Below are positions 30,838 to 41,371 of a stretch of DNA of 64,000 bases, one piece after another. The stretch covers positions 586,001 through 650,000 of the forward strand of contig JAOSKR010000001.1 in NCBI GenBank assembly GCA_027493545.1. The letters run 5' to 3'. The notes below the pieces were generated by a model. That model did not search any database, was not told the origin of the DNA, and worked only from the letters and a program-made list of their open reading frames with translations. Origin of the DNA: Roseovarius sp. (GTDB taxonomy: Bacteria > Pseudomonadota > Alphaproteobacteria > Rhodobacterales > Rhodobacteraceae). Numbering within the stretch: the stretch's first letter is position 1; each line of letters opens with the position of its first letter. Position numbers and translations under genes: made by a program.

Positions 30838-31103
30838 TTATTCTCCTTTCAGAGTGCAGAACGGACCAATAAAATTAAGAGACTCCCCGTGCTTGCCGGT
30901 CCCGCCGCGACGAGAGTTGCTACAGAATTTGCTACAGGACGCGCTACGGTTTGCGAGGTTTCCTCGAATTACTGACAGGGGCGGACATCGCGCGTTCGAA
31001 GCCGTGAACCAAGTGACCGAGCAGGAGGTATCCGACCCCTGCTTGCGGCGCCATCGTAATGCTCCTCTGCGACCCCTGTCATCGCGAAGTCGACGGTGAG
31101 AAC
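30838..31103. other. Gene-free stretch after tRNA-Phe
   Basis: There is no recognisable gene on either strand. It joins the tRNA to a truncated PrpD gene. Given that position it may be the scar of a past integration at tRNA-Phe, but I see no duplicated tRNA end. Confidence 0.4.
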
Positions 31104-31532
31104 CTAGACGCCCACGCGCGCGGCCACTTCATAGCCTGCGACCAGGGCGGTGATCAGGTCGCGCCCGCTGCCGCCGGTCTGTTCGGTGACGGCAAGGGCC
31201 GCCGGCACCACGACCGACCCCACGTGGATCAGCGCGCGTTTGTGGGTGTCGTCGTAATCGGTGGCGTTGATCAGAATTCCGTTGGCCAGCGGCGCGAGCG
31301 CCGGATCCGACAGCCCGCCGCCGATCACGCTGGCCGGGCCGGTGGCGTTAAAGCCCGCCACAAGCTGCCGGGCGCGGGTGGCCTTGGCCGGGTCCTCGGC
31401 ATGGGCCGCGATGGCGCATCCCAGGGCATCGAGCACGAACCGGCCGGCCTGATGCACCACGTCGGGCGGCAGATCGTCGAACCGGAGGCTGGCGACAAAG
31501 CCCGCCAGCTGTGCGGTGGGTGTGATGCTCAC
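31104..31532 (-). pseudogene. MmgE/PrpD-family protein, C-terminally truncated
   Basis: Only 142 residues remain of a family that is usually about 450 long. The start is GTG at 31532 (the family N-terminus TAQLAGFVASLRFDDLPPDV), followed by DALGCAIAAHAEDP and NATDYDDTHKRALIHVG. The frame ends at a TAG at 31104 shortly after VAGYEVAARVGV, where the domain would continue. PrpD/MmgE proteins are methylcitrate or related dehydratases. The missing part points to a deletion next to tRNA-Phe. Confidence 0.8.
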
Positions 31533-31693
31533 GATGTGATCCTTTCCGGTTTCTCGTCTTGCGGCCCGGATGTCGCGTCGCAAATGTCGTGCCGTTCGCG
31601 CCGTTCTGGGCGGGCGGGCAATGGCTTGTTGTGAAATTGCATGATTGACGGATTGTCGGACAATAGGCTCCTTCGGGTTGAGCAAGGGAAACG

Positions 31694-31825
31694 ATGCCAC
31701 AGAACCTGTCTCTGAACCGCGATGATGTCACGCTGAGTATGCGCCTGGTGCAGGCCATGCGCGACGCCATTCTTGACGACGTTCTGGCCTTGCCCGGAGA
31801 AAAGGGCAGAGGCGGCTTTACCTGA
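31694..31825 (+). pseudogene. N-terminal fragment of a GntR-type regulator
   Basis: The first 35 codons (MPQNLSLNRDDVTLSMRLVQ, then AMRDAILDDVLALPGEK) fit the first helix of a GntR-family winged helix. The sequence then runs into the reverse complement of the quinone-reductase fragment and stops at 31825. The DNA-binding domain is therefore incomplete. Confidence 0.55.
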
Positions 31826-31976
31826 TACTTGCCCTCCATCACCGGGATATCGGGGCGGTTCACCTCGGTGGCGCGCAGATCGACCACAACCTCGCCCTGC
31901 GCGGGCCGGCGTTGAGCAGATCGTGAACCGATGCCTGTTCGATCGGGCCGAAAGCGCGGACCAGAACCGCCTTCAT
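31797..31976 (-). pseudogene. N-terminal fragment of a zinc-type quinone oxidoreductase (MDR family)
   Basis: The ATG at 31976 overlaps the CoA-transferase stop (ATGA). The sequence MKAVLVRAFGPIEQASVHDLL, then EVVVDLRATEVNRPDIPVMEGKYQ and PPLPFSPGK is the start of an NADPH:quinone oxidoreductase. One C is missing near 31915. The gene is cut at about 31797, where the GntR fragment begins on the other strand. About 60 of the usual 325 residues remain. Confidence 0.75.
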
Positions 31977-33124
31977 TCCGCGCCCCGTTTGGTGGTGGCG
32001 GGTCCCTCTTCTGCCGCCAGGTCGTTGTCGGCCCCAAGCGACGGGGCGCGGGCCGCGTGCGGGGCGGGCCGGAAATTTCGGGCCACCGGCACCGGCAGGG
32101 CGATCTGGCGCGCGCCATCGATGTTCTCGACCTCGTGATCCAGTATTCCCCGACTCTGGAAATGGGGGTCCTGCAACGCCTCTTGCAGCGTCTGCACAAC
32201 CGAGCAGCAGCAATCGGCGCGCGCGAACACGGCCCGCCAGTGATCGGCGGACTCGCTGGCTATGAGAGTCGCGACAGCCTGCGTCGTGGCGGCCGGGTCG
32301 CGGGTATCGTCGCGCAGATCGGGGGCCAGGCCGATCGCCTGGGTGAATGCCTCCCAGAATTTCTGTTCGATGGCGGCCACCGCGACGAAGCGGCCATCGC
32401 GCGTGGGATAGAGCCGATACCGGCACGACCCGCCGGTGACGAGCGCGTCGCCATTCCCCGGCCACCGGCCGGTAGCCTGCCCCTCGGCCATCGCCCAGTA
32501 CATGAAGGGAAACAGGTTGTCCGACATCGAGATATCGAGATACGCACCCTTGCCCGTCCGGTCGCGGTCGCGCAGCGCCAGCAGGATGTTGAACACCGCC
32601 GGGTAGGTCCCGCCCGCGATGTCGGCGATCAGGGCCGGGGGCAATACCGGCGCCTGCGGCGTTCCGCAGCTCAGCGCCAGGAGGCCGCTGTCACCGAGAT
32701 AATTGAGATCGTGACCGGCGCGGGCGGCCTTGGGCCCGGTTTGACCGTAGCCCGTGATCGAACAATAGATGATCTCGGGGTTGATGGCGGTGATGTCCTC
32801 GTAGCCCAGGCCCAGCCGGGCCATGACGCCGGGGCGGAACTGTTCGACGACGATATCGGCGTCTTTCAGCAGCGGGATCAGGCGGGCGCGCTGGTCGGGG
32901 TCCTTCAGATCGAGCGCCAGCGATTTCTTGCCGCGGTTCAGCATCGCGAAATTGGCGCTGTCCTCGCCCCATCGGGGCTCATAGGAACGCATCTCCTCGC
33001 CCTGTCCGGGGCGCTCGACCTTGATCACCTCGGCCCCCGCCTCGGCCAGAAACAGCGTCGCCATCGGACCCGGCAGGAGGGTGGAGAAATCCAGAATGCG
33101 AATATCCTTGAGAGGTGCCGTCAT
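31973..33124 (-). CDS. CaiB/BaiF (class III) CoA-transferase
   Basis: The 383-residue protein shows family III signatures (ILDFSTLLPGPMATLFLAEAG, GAEVIKVERPG, LDLKDPDQ, VEQFRPGVMARLGLGYED). These enzymes move CoA between carboxylic acids and acyl-CoA esters; Asp in the region GHDLNYLG is a catalytic candidate. Length and frame are intact, unlike the neighbouring genes. I chose the ATG at 33124. Its stop overlaps the truncated quinone-reductase start, so the two once formed an operon, perhaps with the lone permease upstream at 33199. Confidence 0.87.
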   Translation of the reverse strand: MTAPLKDIRILDFSTLLPGPMATLFLAEAGAEVIKVERPGQGEEMRSYEPRWGEDSANFAMLNRGKKSLALDLKDPDQRARLIPLLKDADIVVEQFRPGVMARLGLGYEDITAINPEIIYCSITGYGQTGPKAARAGHDLNYLGDSGLLALSCGTPQAPVLPPALIADIAGGTYPAVFNILLALRDRDRTGKGAYLDISMSDNLFPFMYWAMAEGQATGRWPGNGDALVTGGSCRYRLYPTRDGRFVAVAAIEQKFWEAFTQAIGLAPDLRDDTRDPAATTQAVATLIASESADHWRAVFARADCCCSVVQTLQEALQDPHFQSRGILDHEVENIDGARQIALPVPVARNFRPAPHAARAPSLGADNDLAAEEGPATTKRGAE

Positions 33125-33198
33125 CTTTTGGTGCCCTTTCCCTGTTCGATCGGAATGATCGGGCCCGCCCGCCCGTGGTACGGGGCGGGCCCGGATGA

Positions 33199-34107
33199 TT
33201 ACAACCGGGTTTTCAGCCATTTCGACAGCACGCCGACAATCCCTTCGCGGAAGGCCAGCACGCGGACGATGAAAACCAGTCCCTGAACAATCAGGACCAG
33301 CGAGCCCAGATTGGCCAGATAATTCTGCATCGCCGCAATGACCGAGGCCCCGACGATCGGGCCGAAAATGGTGCCCATGCCACCGATCAGCGTCATCAGA
33401 ACCACCTCACCCGACATGGTCCAATGCACATCGACCAGCGAGGCCAGGTGAAAGACCAGCGCCTTGGTCCCGCCCGCCAGCCCCGACACCGCCGCCGAGA
33501 TGACGAATGTCACCAGCTTGTAGTGCTGCACCTGATAGCCAAGCGAGATCATGCGCTGTTCGTTCTCGCGGATGCCTCTGAGCACCTCGCCAAAGGGCGA
33601 ATGGATGACCCGGTAGACGAACAGGATACCGGCAAGAAAGACTGCCGCGACCAGCCAGTGAAACGCCCCGTCGCTCGAGATGTCGACGACCCCGAACAGC
33701 GCGTTGCGCGGAATGCTCTGCAGACCGTCCTCGCCGCCGGTGCCGGGCGATTGCAGGGCGTAGAAATAGACCATCTGCGCAAAGGCCAGCGTGATCATGG
33801 CGAAATAGATGCCGCGGCTCTTGATCGCCAGAAAGCCGAACACCGCGCACATCGCGGCGGCGACCAGAACCGCAAAGGCAATCGCCAGTTCAGGCGGCAA
33901 GCTCCAGACCTTGGCCGCGTGCGCCGACGCATAGGCCGCTCCGCCAAAGAACGCCGCATGTCCGAAGGACAAGAGCCCGCCAAAGCCCAGCATCAGGTTG
34001 AGCCCCATGGAAAACAGCGCGAAACACAGGAGTTTCATCACGAAAACCGGATAGAGGAACTGCGGCGCGATCACGACGATCACGACGATCAGGCCAAAGA
34101 CGGTCAT
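33199..34107 (-). CDS. LivM-type ABC permease, probably N-terminally shortened
   Basis: About 302 residues from an internal ATG at 34107. It has LivM signatures ([56 protein letters not shown]) and about eight helices. Coding similarity continues a few residues upstream ([10 protein letters not shown]) until about 34140, where the sequence changes into an enoyl-CoA hydratase fragment on the other strand, so the native start has probably been lost. No binding protein, LivH or ATPase is adjacent, so it is likely a remnant. Confidence 0.75.
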   Translation of the reverse strand: MTVFGLIVVIVVIAPQFLYPVFVMKLLCFALFSMGLNLMLGFGGLLSFGHAAFFGGAAYASAHAAKVWSLPPELAIAFAVLVAAAMCAVFGFLAIKSRGIYFAMITLAFAQMVYFYALQSPGTGGEDGLQSIPRNALFGVVDISSDGAFHWLVAAVFLAGILFVYRVIHSPFGEVLRGIRENEQRMISLGYQVQHYKLVTFVISAAVSGLAGGTKALVFHLASLVDVHWTMSGEVVLMTLIGGMGTIFGPIVGASVIAAMQNYLANLGSLVLIVQGLVFIVRVLAFREGIVGVLSKWLKTRL

Positions 34108-34152
34108 GTGATGGCGCGCCAGCCGCGCCAGCCAACCGGGGCAGGCGGTGTT

Positions 34153-34577
34153 CTCCCGGCTGGACTGGCGCACATCGCATCGGTGGCGCTTGTCAACGGC
34201 TATGCCTTTGGCGGTGGTGCCGAACTGGCGATGGCCTGCACCTTTCGGCTGGCCAGCCCGAACGCTGTTTTCGGCCTGCCCGAGGTCAAGCTGGGCCTGA
34301 TCCCCGGCTATGGCGGCACACAACGCCTGCCCCGGCTGGTGGGCAGCGCGCGTGCTCGAGATCATCATGACAGGGCGAAACGTCACCGCCAATGAGGCCG
34401 AGCGCATCGGCTTCGTCAACGCGATCGCCGAGGGCGATCTTCTGCAGGCCGGGCGGGAATTTGCCGGCCGCTTCACGCGCTACAGCCTGCCGGTGCTGGA
34501 ATGCGCCCGCCGCGCGGTGCAGCGCGCCGCCGACACGCCCCTGCACGAGGGCCCGCAAATCGAAGCGGATCTGTCCA
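34153..34577 (+). pseudogene. Enoyl-CoA hydratase (crotonase) fragment, both ends missing
   Basis: The middle of a crotonase is clear: [41 protein letters not shown], then after a one-base gap near 34355 [21 protein letters not shown] and CARRAVQRAADTPLHEG. The first 95 or so residues and the last 25 are absent. The left end joins the LivM fragment and the right end runs into the 3' end of the convergent phosphatase gene. It cannot make a working hydratase. Confidence 0.8.
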
Positions 34578-34585
34578 CCCCGGCG

Positions 34586-35068
34586 CTATCGCCGCCGGCC
34601 CCAGTCGTATTGCGCCGCCGTTTCGACCGCGCAGGGGCGGAGCTCGCGCAGCCGCGCCAGCGCGGCACGGGGTTTCTCGCCGCAGGCAACCATCAGCCTG
34701 AGCGCGGCCATGCCCGAACGTCCGCAGCCGCCGACGCAGTGGATCAACACCCGCCCGCCGCCCCTGAGCGCGGCCGTGGCGCGCTCGCTCGCTCCACGCC
34801 ACGCCTCGGCCTGGTCGGGCCCCGGCACGCCCATATCCGGGCAGGGGATATGGTGCCAGCGCGCGCCCGAATAGAGCAGGTCGGTGCTCAGCCTCGCCGC
34901 ACCCCAGGCCACCAGTTCGACCTCGGTTGCCATGGTGATCACCAGTGCCGGTTTCCAGTCCTTCATGTGGGTGACGTCCTCGGCATAGTGCCCGCCGCGC
35001 CCCGGCATCGGCGCGATGCCCAGGATGCCGCTCGCCACCGGCAGGGCGAAGATGACAAAGTCCGTCAC
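34586..35068 (-). CDS. Tyrosine phosphatase-like protein
   Basis: The 160-residue protein has the cysteine-phosphatase loop H110-C111-x5-R117-S118 (HCVGGCGRSG) and an upstream DWKPALVITMATEVEL region, as in dual-specificity-like phosphatases of Rhodobacteraceae. I chose a GTG at 35068 because homologous proteins begin at this point (TDFVIFALPVASGILG). In-frame sequence continues upstream into dnaX antisense and is not coding. The substrate is unknown. It is divergent from dnaX. Confidence 0.75.
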   Translation of the reverse strand: MTDFVIFALPVASGILGIAPMPGRGGHYAEDVTHMKDWKPALVITMATEVELVAWGAARLSTDLLYSGARWHHIPCPDMGVPGPDQAEAWRGASERATAALRGGGRVLIHCVGGCGRSGMAALRLMVACGEKPRAALARLRELRPCAVETAAQYDWGRRR

Positions 35069-35290
35069 CCGCCCCTCCGTGACGAAGGTGACGGCGCGTG
35101 TCCCGCCCCCGGCGGGACCGCTTGCCATCAACTGCCCGCGCCGGTCCCCCAACGGACGCATGGCCCTTCCTCTCTTCACGACACCAAACAACATTGCCAG
35201 CCTTGCCGGATCGCGCGCCAAAAAGCAAGCTGGACGGCCCATCGGCGCGGCTTTAGGCTGGCTGAAATCCCCGAATCCGACAGGTTCCCC

Positions 35291-37067
35291 ATGTCCGACA
35301 CCCCCAAGAAAGGCTATCAGGTGCTGGCCCGCAAGTACCGGCCCGAGACCTTTGCCGACCTGGTGGGGCAGGGCGCGATGGTGAAAACGCTGAAGAACGC
35401 CTTTGCGGCCGACCGCGTTGCGCAGGCGTTCATCATGACCGGCATCCGCGGCACCGGCAAGACCACCACCGCGCGGATCATCGCCAAGGGGATGAACTGC
35501 ATCGGCCCCGACGGCACCGGCGGCCCCACCATCGAGCCTTGCGGGCAGTGCGAGCATTGCCGCGCGATCATGGAGGGCCGCCACGTCGACGTGATCGAGA
35601 TGGATGCCGCCTCGCACACCGGCGTCGACAATATCCGCGACGCGATCATCGAGTCGATTTCCTATGCGCCTGGCAGCGCGCGCTACAAGATCTTCATCAT
35701 CGACGAGGTTCACATGCTTTCGACGAGCGCCTTCAACGCGCTGCTGAAGACGCTGGAAGAGCCGCCCGCGCATGTGAAGTTCATCTTCGCCACCACCGAG
35801 ATCCGCAAGGTGCCGGTCACCGTGCTCAGCCGCTGCCAGCGGTTCGATCTGCGCCGCATCGACCCCGAGGACACGATCGCGATGCTGCGCCGCATCGCCG
35901 AGGCCGAGGGCGCGGCGATCGCCGACGAGGCGCTGGCGCTGATCACCCGCGCCGCCGAGGGCTCGGCGCGCGACGCGACCTCGCTGCTCGATCAGGCCAT
36001 CAGCCACGGCGGGGCCGAGACCACCGCCGAGGAGGTGCGCGCCATGCTCGGGCTGGCGGACCGGGGCCGGGTGCTCGACCTCTTCGACATGATCGTGAAG
36101 GGTGACGCCGCCGGCGCGCTGGCCGAGCTCTCCGGCCAGTATGCCGGGGGTGCCGATCCGATGGCGGTGCTGCGCGACCTCGCCGAGATCGCGCATTGGG
36201 TCAGCGTGGTGCAGATCACGCCCGAGGCCGCCGAAGACCCCACCATCGGCCCCGACGAGCGCGACCGCGGCCGCGCGATGGCTGGCGCGCTGCCGATGCG
36301 GGTGCTGACGCGGATGTGGCAGATGCTGCTCAAGGCGCTCGAAGAGGTGGCGCTGGCGCCCAACGCGATGATGGCCGCCGAGATGGCGGTGATCCGCATG
36401 ACCCATGTCGCCGATCTGCCCACGCCCGGGGATCTGGTGCGCCGGCTGCAGGACGAACCGCCGCCCGAAACCCCTGCGCCGGGGGGCGGTGGCGGCGAAA
36501 CCGCGCCCGACCGGGCACCGCGGGGCTCGGCGCCGGCGGATCGGTCAGTGCCGTCGCGCCCGGGGCGCGGGTCAGGCCGGCGCGGGGGCGGGGCCCTCGG
36601 CGGCGCTGGCGGCGCTGCCCGACACCGCGCTGGCGCGTCTTGCCCGTTTCGAGGATGTGGTCGATCTCATCCGCGCCAACCGCGAGGTGCAGCTGCTGAT
36701 CGAGGTCGAGACCTGCCTGCGGCTGGTCTCCTATCGTCCCGGGCGGATCGAGTTCCAGCCAACCGACAACGCGCCCGCCGATCTTTCGCAGCGTCTCGGC
36801 GCGGCGCTGCAACGCTGGACCGGCAGCCGCTGGGGGGTGTCGGTGGTGGCGGCGGGTGGCGCGCCCACCATCGCCGAGACCCGCGATGCGGCGCGCCGAA
36901 CGCTCGAGGAAGAGGCCCGCGCGCATCCGCTCGTGCAGGCGGTCTTTGCCGCCTTTCCCGACGCCCGCATCACCGGTATCCGCACCCCCGAGGAGATGCA
37001 CGCCGAGGCCGAGGCCGAAGCCCTGCCCGAGGTCGAGGAGGAATGGGACCCCTTCGAGGAGGGCTGA
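35291..37067 (+). CDS. dnaX: DNA polymerase III subunits gamma and tau (two frame breaks)
   Basis: About 592 residues restored. It is the clamp-loader ATPase. Motifs: Walker A (GIRGTGKTTTARI), the zinc module (CGQCEHCRAI), Walker B (FIIDEVHML) and the SRC motif (LSRCQRFD). The C-terminal tau domain begins after a low-complexity Pro/Gly/Arg linker at about residue 390. Two single bases are missing near 36525 and 36575 in this GC-rich linker; the last frame ends EVEEEWDPFEEG at 37067. As the gene is essential, these are probably sequence errors. Confidence 0.92.
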
Positions 37068-37144
37068 CCCGCGCCGCCGCCGGGCTTGCCGCCCTTCGCC
37101 GCGCGGCGTATGGGAACGCGGACCGGACCGGCTGAAGAGCGCCC

Positions 37145-38094
37145 ATGACCGACCCCGCCCGACATGACCGCATCCCGCTGCGCGAGCGGCTGACCGGTTT
37201 CGCGCTGCTGTTGCCGGTGACGCTGTCGCGGATACTGCCCTATCGCTGGCGAGTGCCGGTCGCCGGCTGGATCACCGCGCGCATCCTCGCGCCGCTCGCG
37301 GGCTATTCGCGGCGGGTGCGCGAGAACCTGGCGCTGGTTTGCCCCGACATGCCCGCGCCCGAGGTCGAACGCATCGTTCGCGGCGTCACCGACAATGCCG
37401 GGCGCAACATGATCGAACTCTACTCGCCCGAGTTCCTCGACCGCGCCCTAGAGGGCCCGGTCTCGGGGGCCGGGCTGGCGCTGCTGAAGGCGGCGCAGGC
37501 CGAGGGCCGCCCGGTGATCATCGTTTCGGGGCACCTGGGCAGCTTCAACGCCGCGCGCGTGCGGGCGGTTGGCCTGGGGCTCGATATCGCCTGTTTTTAC
37601 CGCGCGATGCGCAACCGTCCCTTCAACGCCCGCTATGTGCGCGCGATGACGGCGATCAGCGCGCCCGTGTTCGAGCAGAACCGCACCGGCGTGATGCAGA
37701 TGGTGCGCCATCTGCGCGGTGGCGGGACGCTGGCGATCATGAACGACCTCAACGCTCATGACGGGCTGCCGCTCGAATTCTTCGGCCACAAGGCGCTGAC
37801 CTCGATCTCGGCCGCCGAACTGGCGCTGAAATACGATGCACCCATGGTGCCGGTCTGGTCGCGGCGGCTGGAGAACGGGCTCGACTTCGAGGTCCATTTC
37901 GACGCCGAAATCCCCGGTAGCGACCCGCTGACCATGACCCGCGAGTTCAACCGCCGGCTCGAGGAGCGGGTGCGTGCCGACATGGATCAGTGGTTCTGGA
38001 TCCACCGCCGCTGGAAGGACGCGGAAAACCCGCTGGGCCGGCAGCGCGCGCGCGATCTCGAAAGCTCGAACGCCGGCTTGCCGGCGGCGATTGA
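37145..38094 (+). CDS. LpxL/HtrB-type lipid A acyltransferase-like protein
   Basis: About 316 residues. It has the N-terminal hydrophobic segment and the Lys-LPS acyltransferase pattern up to MDQWFWIHRRWK. The usual H-x4-D/E motif reads H130-LGSF-N135, so the acidic residue is replaced by Asn, either a real change or a base error. The frame runs on into sequence antisense to hemF; a one-base slip between 38010 and 38090 would give a stop at 38094, just before the convergent hemF stop. The end coordinate is therefore inferred. Confidence 0.65.
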
Positions 38095-38101
38095 GGCGCG
38101 A

Positions 38102-38999
38102 TCAGACCCATTTCGCCAGCGGCGGCAGGCTCATCAGCACCGCATCGGCATCGTGCCCGGTGGCCAGCCCGAACCGGGTGCCGCGGTCATAGACGAGGTT
38201 GTACTCGGCATAGAGCCCGCGATGGATCAGCTGCGCGTCCTTGTCCCGGTCGGTCCAGGGCTGCGCGCGCCGCAGCTCGACCAGCGGCAGCCAGGCGGGC
38301 AGGAAGGCGCGCCCGATATCGCGGGTGAGCGCGAAATCGGCCGCCCAGTCGCCGCTGCACTGGTCGTCCATGAAGACGCCGCCGACGCCACGGGGGGCGG
38401 TTGCGGTGGGGGATGAAAAAGTAGTCGTCCGCCCATGCCTTGAGGCGCGGATAGAGCTCCGTCCCGTGCGGATCGAGATGGGCCTTCTGGATGGCGTGGA
38501 AGTGCGCGGTGTCGTCGTCGTACTCGATGCAGGGGTTGAGGTCCGAGCCGCCCCCGAACCACCATGCCGCCGGCGTCCAGAACATGCGCGTGTTCATGTG
38601 CACCGCCGGCACGTGCGGGTTTTGCATATGCGCCACCAGGCTGATGCCCGAGGCCCAGAACCGAGGATCGTCCGCGATGCCGGGCACACCGCGCGCCGCC
38701 ATCGCCTGTTGCGCCGTCTCGCCCAGCCTGCCCCAGACCTCGGAGACGTTGACGCCGACCTTTTCAAAGACCCGTCCGCCGCGCATCACGCTCATCAGCC
38801 CGCCGCCGGCATCCGCGCCGTCCTCGCCTGCCCGTTTCGTCTCGCGCATCTCGAACCGTCCGGGGTCCGCATCCGCCAGCGGACCGGTGGCGTGGCTGTC
38901 CTCCAGCGCCTCGAAGGCTGTCACGATCTCGTCGCGCAAGGTCCGGAACCACGCCGCGGCGCGGCGCTTTTCCTCTTTCATCTGCACCGTGTCGGTCAT
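38102..38999 (-). CDS. hemF: Oxygen-dependent coproporphyrinogen III oxidase (one frame break)
   Basis: About 298 residues. It decarboxylates coproporphyrinogen III to protoporphyrinogen IX in haem synthesis. HemF motifs: NVSEVWG, GISLVAHMQNPHVPAVHMNTR, WWFGGGSDLNPCIEYDDD, CSGDWAADFALTRDIGRAFLP and LYAEYNLVYDRGTRFGL. A G-run of six at 38392-38397 has one base too many. The ATG at 38999 starts MTDTVQMKEEKRR, typical for the family. Confidence 0.92.
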
Positions 39000-39015
39000 C
39001 CTTCCCCTCCCGCCG

Positions 39016-39817
39016 TCAATGCGCCGGCGCGGCGACCGGGTCGAGCAGCGTGCGCCCGCCATCCACGGTCATGATCTGTCCGGTCATGAAGCTCGAGCTG
39101 TCGCAGGCCAGGAATTGCACCGCCTCCACCAGCTCGGCCGCCGAGGCGATGCGCCCCAAAGGCGTGTGTTCCTCGATATCGGCGCGGAAATCGCGGTTCT
39201 CGCGCAGCGTGTCCTGAAGCGACGCGCTCATCACCGAGCCAAAGGCCACGGCGTTGACGCGAATGCGGTAGGGCGCCAGCGCCACCGCCAGGCTGCGCGT
39301 CATCTGGTCGAGCGCAGCCGCGGAGACCGAATAGGCCAGCAGGTCGGGATGGGTCCGCCGCGCCGCGATCGAGGAGAGGTTCACGATCGTTCCCGCTGGC
39401 CCCCTCCTCGCGGTCCTCGGCCTGTCTGATCATCCGCTTGGCCACCAGCTGGCTCATCCTCAGCGCGGTCATCAGGTTCTGCCGGAGCAGCATCTCCACC
39501 GCGTCGTCATCGGGGTTGAGCGGGTCCGACGCAACCATCTGCCGGCTGGCATTGACCAGGATGTCGACCTGATCGAAGGCGTCGATGGTGGCCGACAACA
39601 GGTTCGCCTGCGTCAGCTTTTCGCGCAGGTCGCCGGAGAAATGGCGGATATTTCCCCCATCCTCGTTCCGGCCCAGTTCGCGGGCGAGCTGTTTTTCGTC
39701 GATATCCGCGAACATGACGTTGGCGCCCTGGTCGGCGAAGTGCCGCCCGATCGCCAGGCCGATGCCGTTGGCGCCGCCGGTGACGATCGCGGTTTTTCCG
39801 GATACGGAGAATGACAT
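39016..39817 (-). CDS. Short-chain dehydrogenase/reductase (one frame break)
   Basis: About 266 residues. The Rossmann motif TGGANGIG at residues 14-21, DILVNA, the catalytic Ser and Tyr region (IVNLSSIAARR, then LLAYSVSAAALDQM, where the YxxxK lysine is Ala/Gln-like) and the C-terminal DGGRTL are present. One extra base near 39395 splits the frame. The active site is unusual: after Y the expected YxxxK reads YSVSA, so the enzyme may be inactive or the region misread. Upstream of hemF on the same strand, 16 bases away. Confidence 0.75.
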
Positions 39818-39864
39818 CGGTGTTCCCTCCCGGTCGGGGCCTGTTCTTGGTGGCGCGCCCGCCG

Positions 39865-40852
39865 CTAGCGGCGGGCCGGACGCGCGGCGTGCAGCAGCTT
39901 GAACCGGTTGTCGCCGCCGATTTCCGCGACATCCCGAAAGAGCTGCTGGATGTGCGACTCATAGGGAAGATGACGGTTGGCCACCAGAAAAAGCTCGCCG
40001 CGCGGACCCGAGGATGCGGGCGGCGGCGGCGATGAAGGCCAGCCCCAGCGCCGCATCGGGCCTGCGCCCGGCATGAAAGGGCGGATTGGTGATGACAGTG
40101 TTCACCGGGTCTTCGGGCCGCCAGTGCGTGGCGTCCTGCCAGTGGAAATGCGCGCGCGGGTCGGTCACGTTTTCCCGCGCGCAATCGAGCGCGGCGCGGT
40201 CGGCCTCCACGAGGTGCATCTCCTCGATGTCGCCCCGTTCCAGCGCGCGCGCCGCGAGATACCCCCAGCCGGCGCCTAGATCGGCGACGCGCGCACCCAG
40301 CCGCGCGGGCAGATGATCGGCCAGGAGCGCCGAGCCGGGGTCGATCCCGTCCGCCGAAAACACTCCCGGCAGGGTCAGAAAGCCGCCCTCGATGCGCCTT
40401 GGCGCGCCGCGTGCCCAGCCGGTGAATTGCGGCCCGGCGGCGAAATGGAAAAGCTTGCCGTGCGCCTTCGAGAGCGGCGGCGAAACATCGGTGCGGGCGC
40501 GGCACGCCTTGAGGATGGCCTCGATCCCGTCGGTCTTGACGCCGTCGACGATCACCGGCCCGTCGGTGACGGCGGCGGCCTCGGCGATCAGCGCTTCGCT
40601 GAGCGCCCGCGAACGCGCCACGAACACCACCGCGGCCGCATGGCGCCCCTCGGGCGCGGTGTCGCAGGCGAAACCTTGTGCGGCGAAATGGTCGAAATCG
40701 GGGCGAAAGCCGGTGATGACGTGGCAGCGTTCCGCCGGCAGCGCCGACAGGTCGTGCCCGGCGCGCGGCGCGAAGACGGCGATGCGCCCGGCCCCGGGCA
40801 GCGCAACCTCGCCCGAGCCCAGCGCCAGCGACAGGCGCGATGGCGTGCTCAC
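39865..40852 (-). CDS. RsmC/RlmG-type rRNA guanine-N2 methyltransferase (one frame break)
   Basis: About 328 residues. The C-terminal SAM-binding domain has VADLGAGWGYLAARAL and the N6/N2-methylase motif NPPF (VITNPPFHAG). The N-terminal half is a degenerate copy of the same fold, as in RsmC and RlmG, which methylate guanine N2 of rRNA. One extra base near 40008 separates GSARRAFSG from GELFLVANRHLPYE. The start is GTG at 40852, directly after clpS. Confidence 0.82.
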
Positions 40853-40853
40853 G

Positions 40854-41195
40854 CTATTCCTTTTCCATCGTGCATTGCAGCGGGTGCTCGTGACGGCGGG
40901 CGAAATCCATCACCTGCGCCACCTTGGTCTCGGCGATCTCGTGGCTGAAGACGCCGACCACCGCCAGGCCGCGCTTGTGCACCGTCAGCATTACCTCGAA
41001 GGCCTGGGCGTGGTTCATGCCGAAGAACCGCTCGAGCACCGCCACGACGAATTCCATCGGTGTGAAATCGTCATTCAGGAGCAATACCTTGTAAAGCGGG
41101 GGCCGCCGGGTCCTGGTGCGGGTCTCGACGATGGCAGAGGTGCCGCCGTCGTCGCCGCCGCCCTGTCCCGTCATCTGAATGAAGGTTCGTGTCAT
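40854..41195 (-). CDS. clpS: ATP-dependent Clp protease adaptor ClpS
   Basis: The 113-residue adaptor has the ClpS core ([47 protein letters not shown]). It delivers N-end-rule substrates to ClpAP. I chose the ATG at 41195 ([13 protein letters not shown]). The next gene starts one base after its stop on the same strand. Confidence 0.93.
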   Translation of the reverse strand: MTRTFIQMTGQGGGDDGGTSAIVETRTRTRRPPLYKVLLLNDDFTPMEFVVAVLERFFGMNHAQAFEVMLTVHKRGLAVVGVFSHEIAETKVAQVMDFARRHEHPLQCTMEKE

Positions 41196-41371
41196 CTGCC
41201 CCGTACCGCCTTTGGGGATGGTCGCTCTCGCCTTGTCTATATAACGCCCGCAGGGCGGGTGCAAAGGGCCTCATCGGCCGTGCCCGCTCGGCGCCGGCGA
41301 GCCCCGCGTCTTTCCGGCTTCCCTGGCGGTGAAAAATCACCGGGGCTGGCCCGCGCGGCGGGCGGCGCGCG

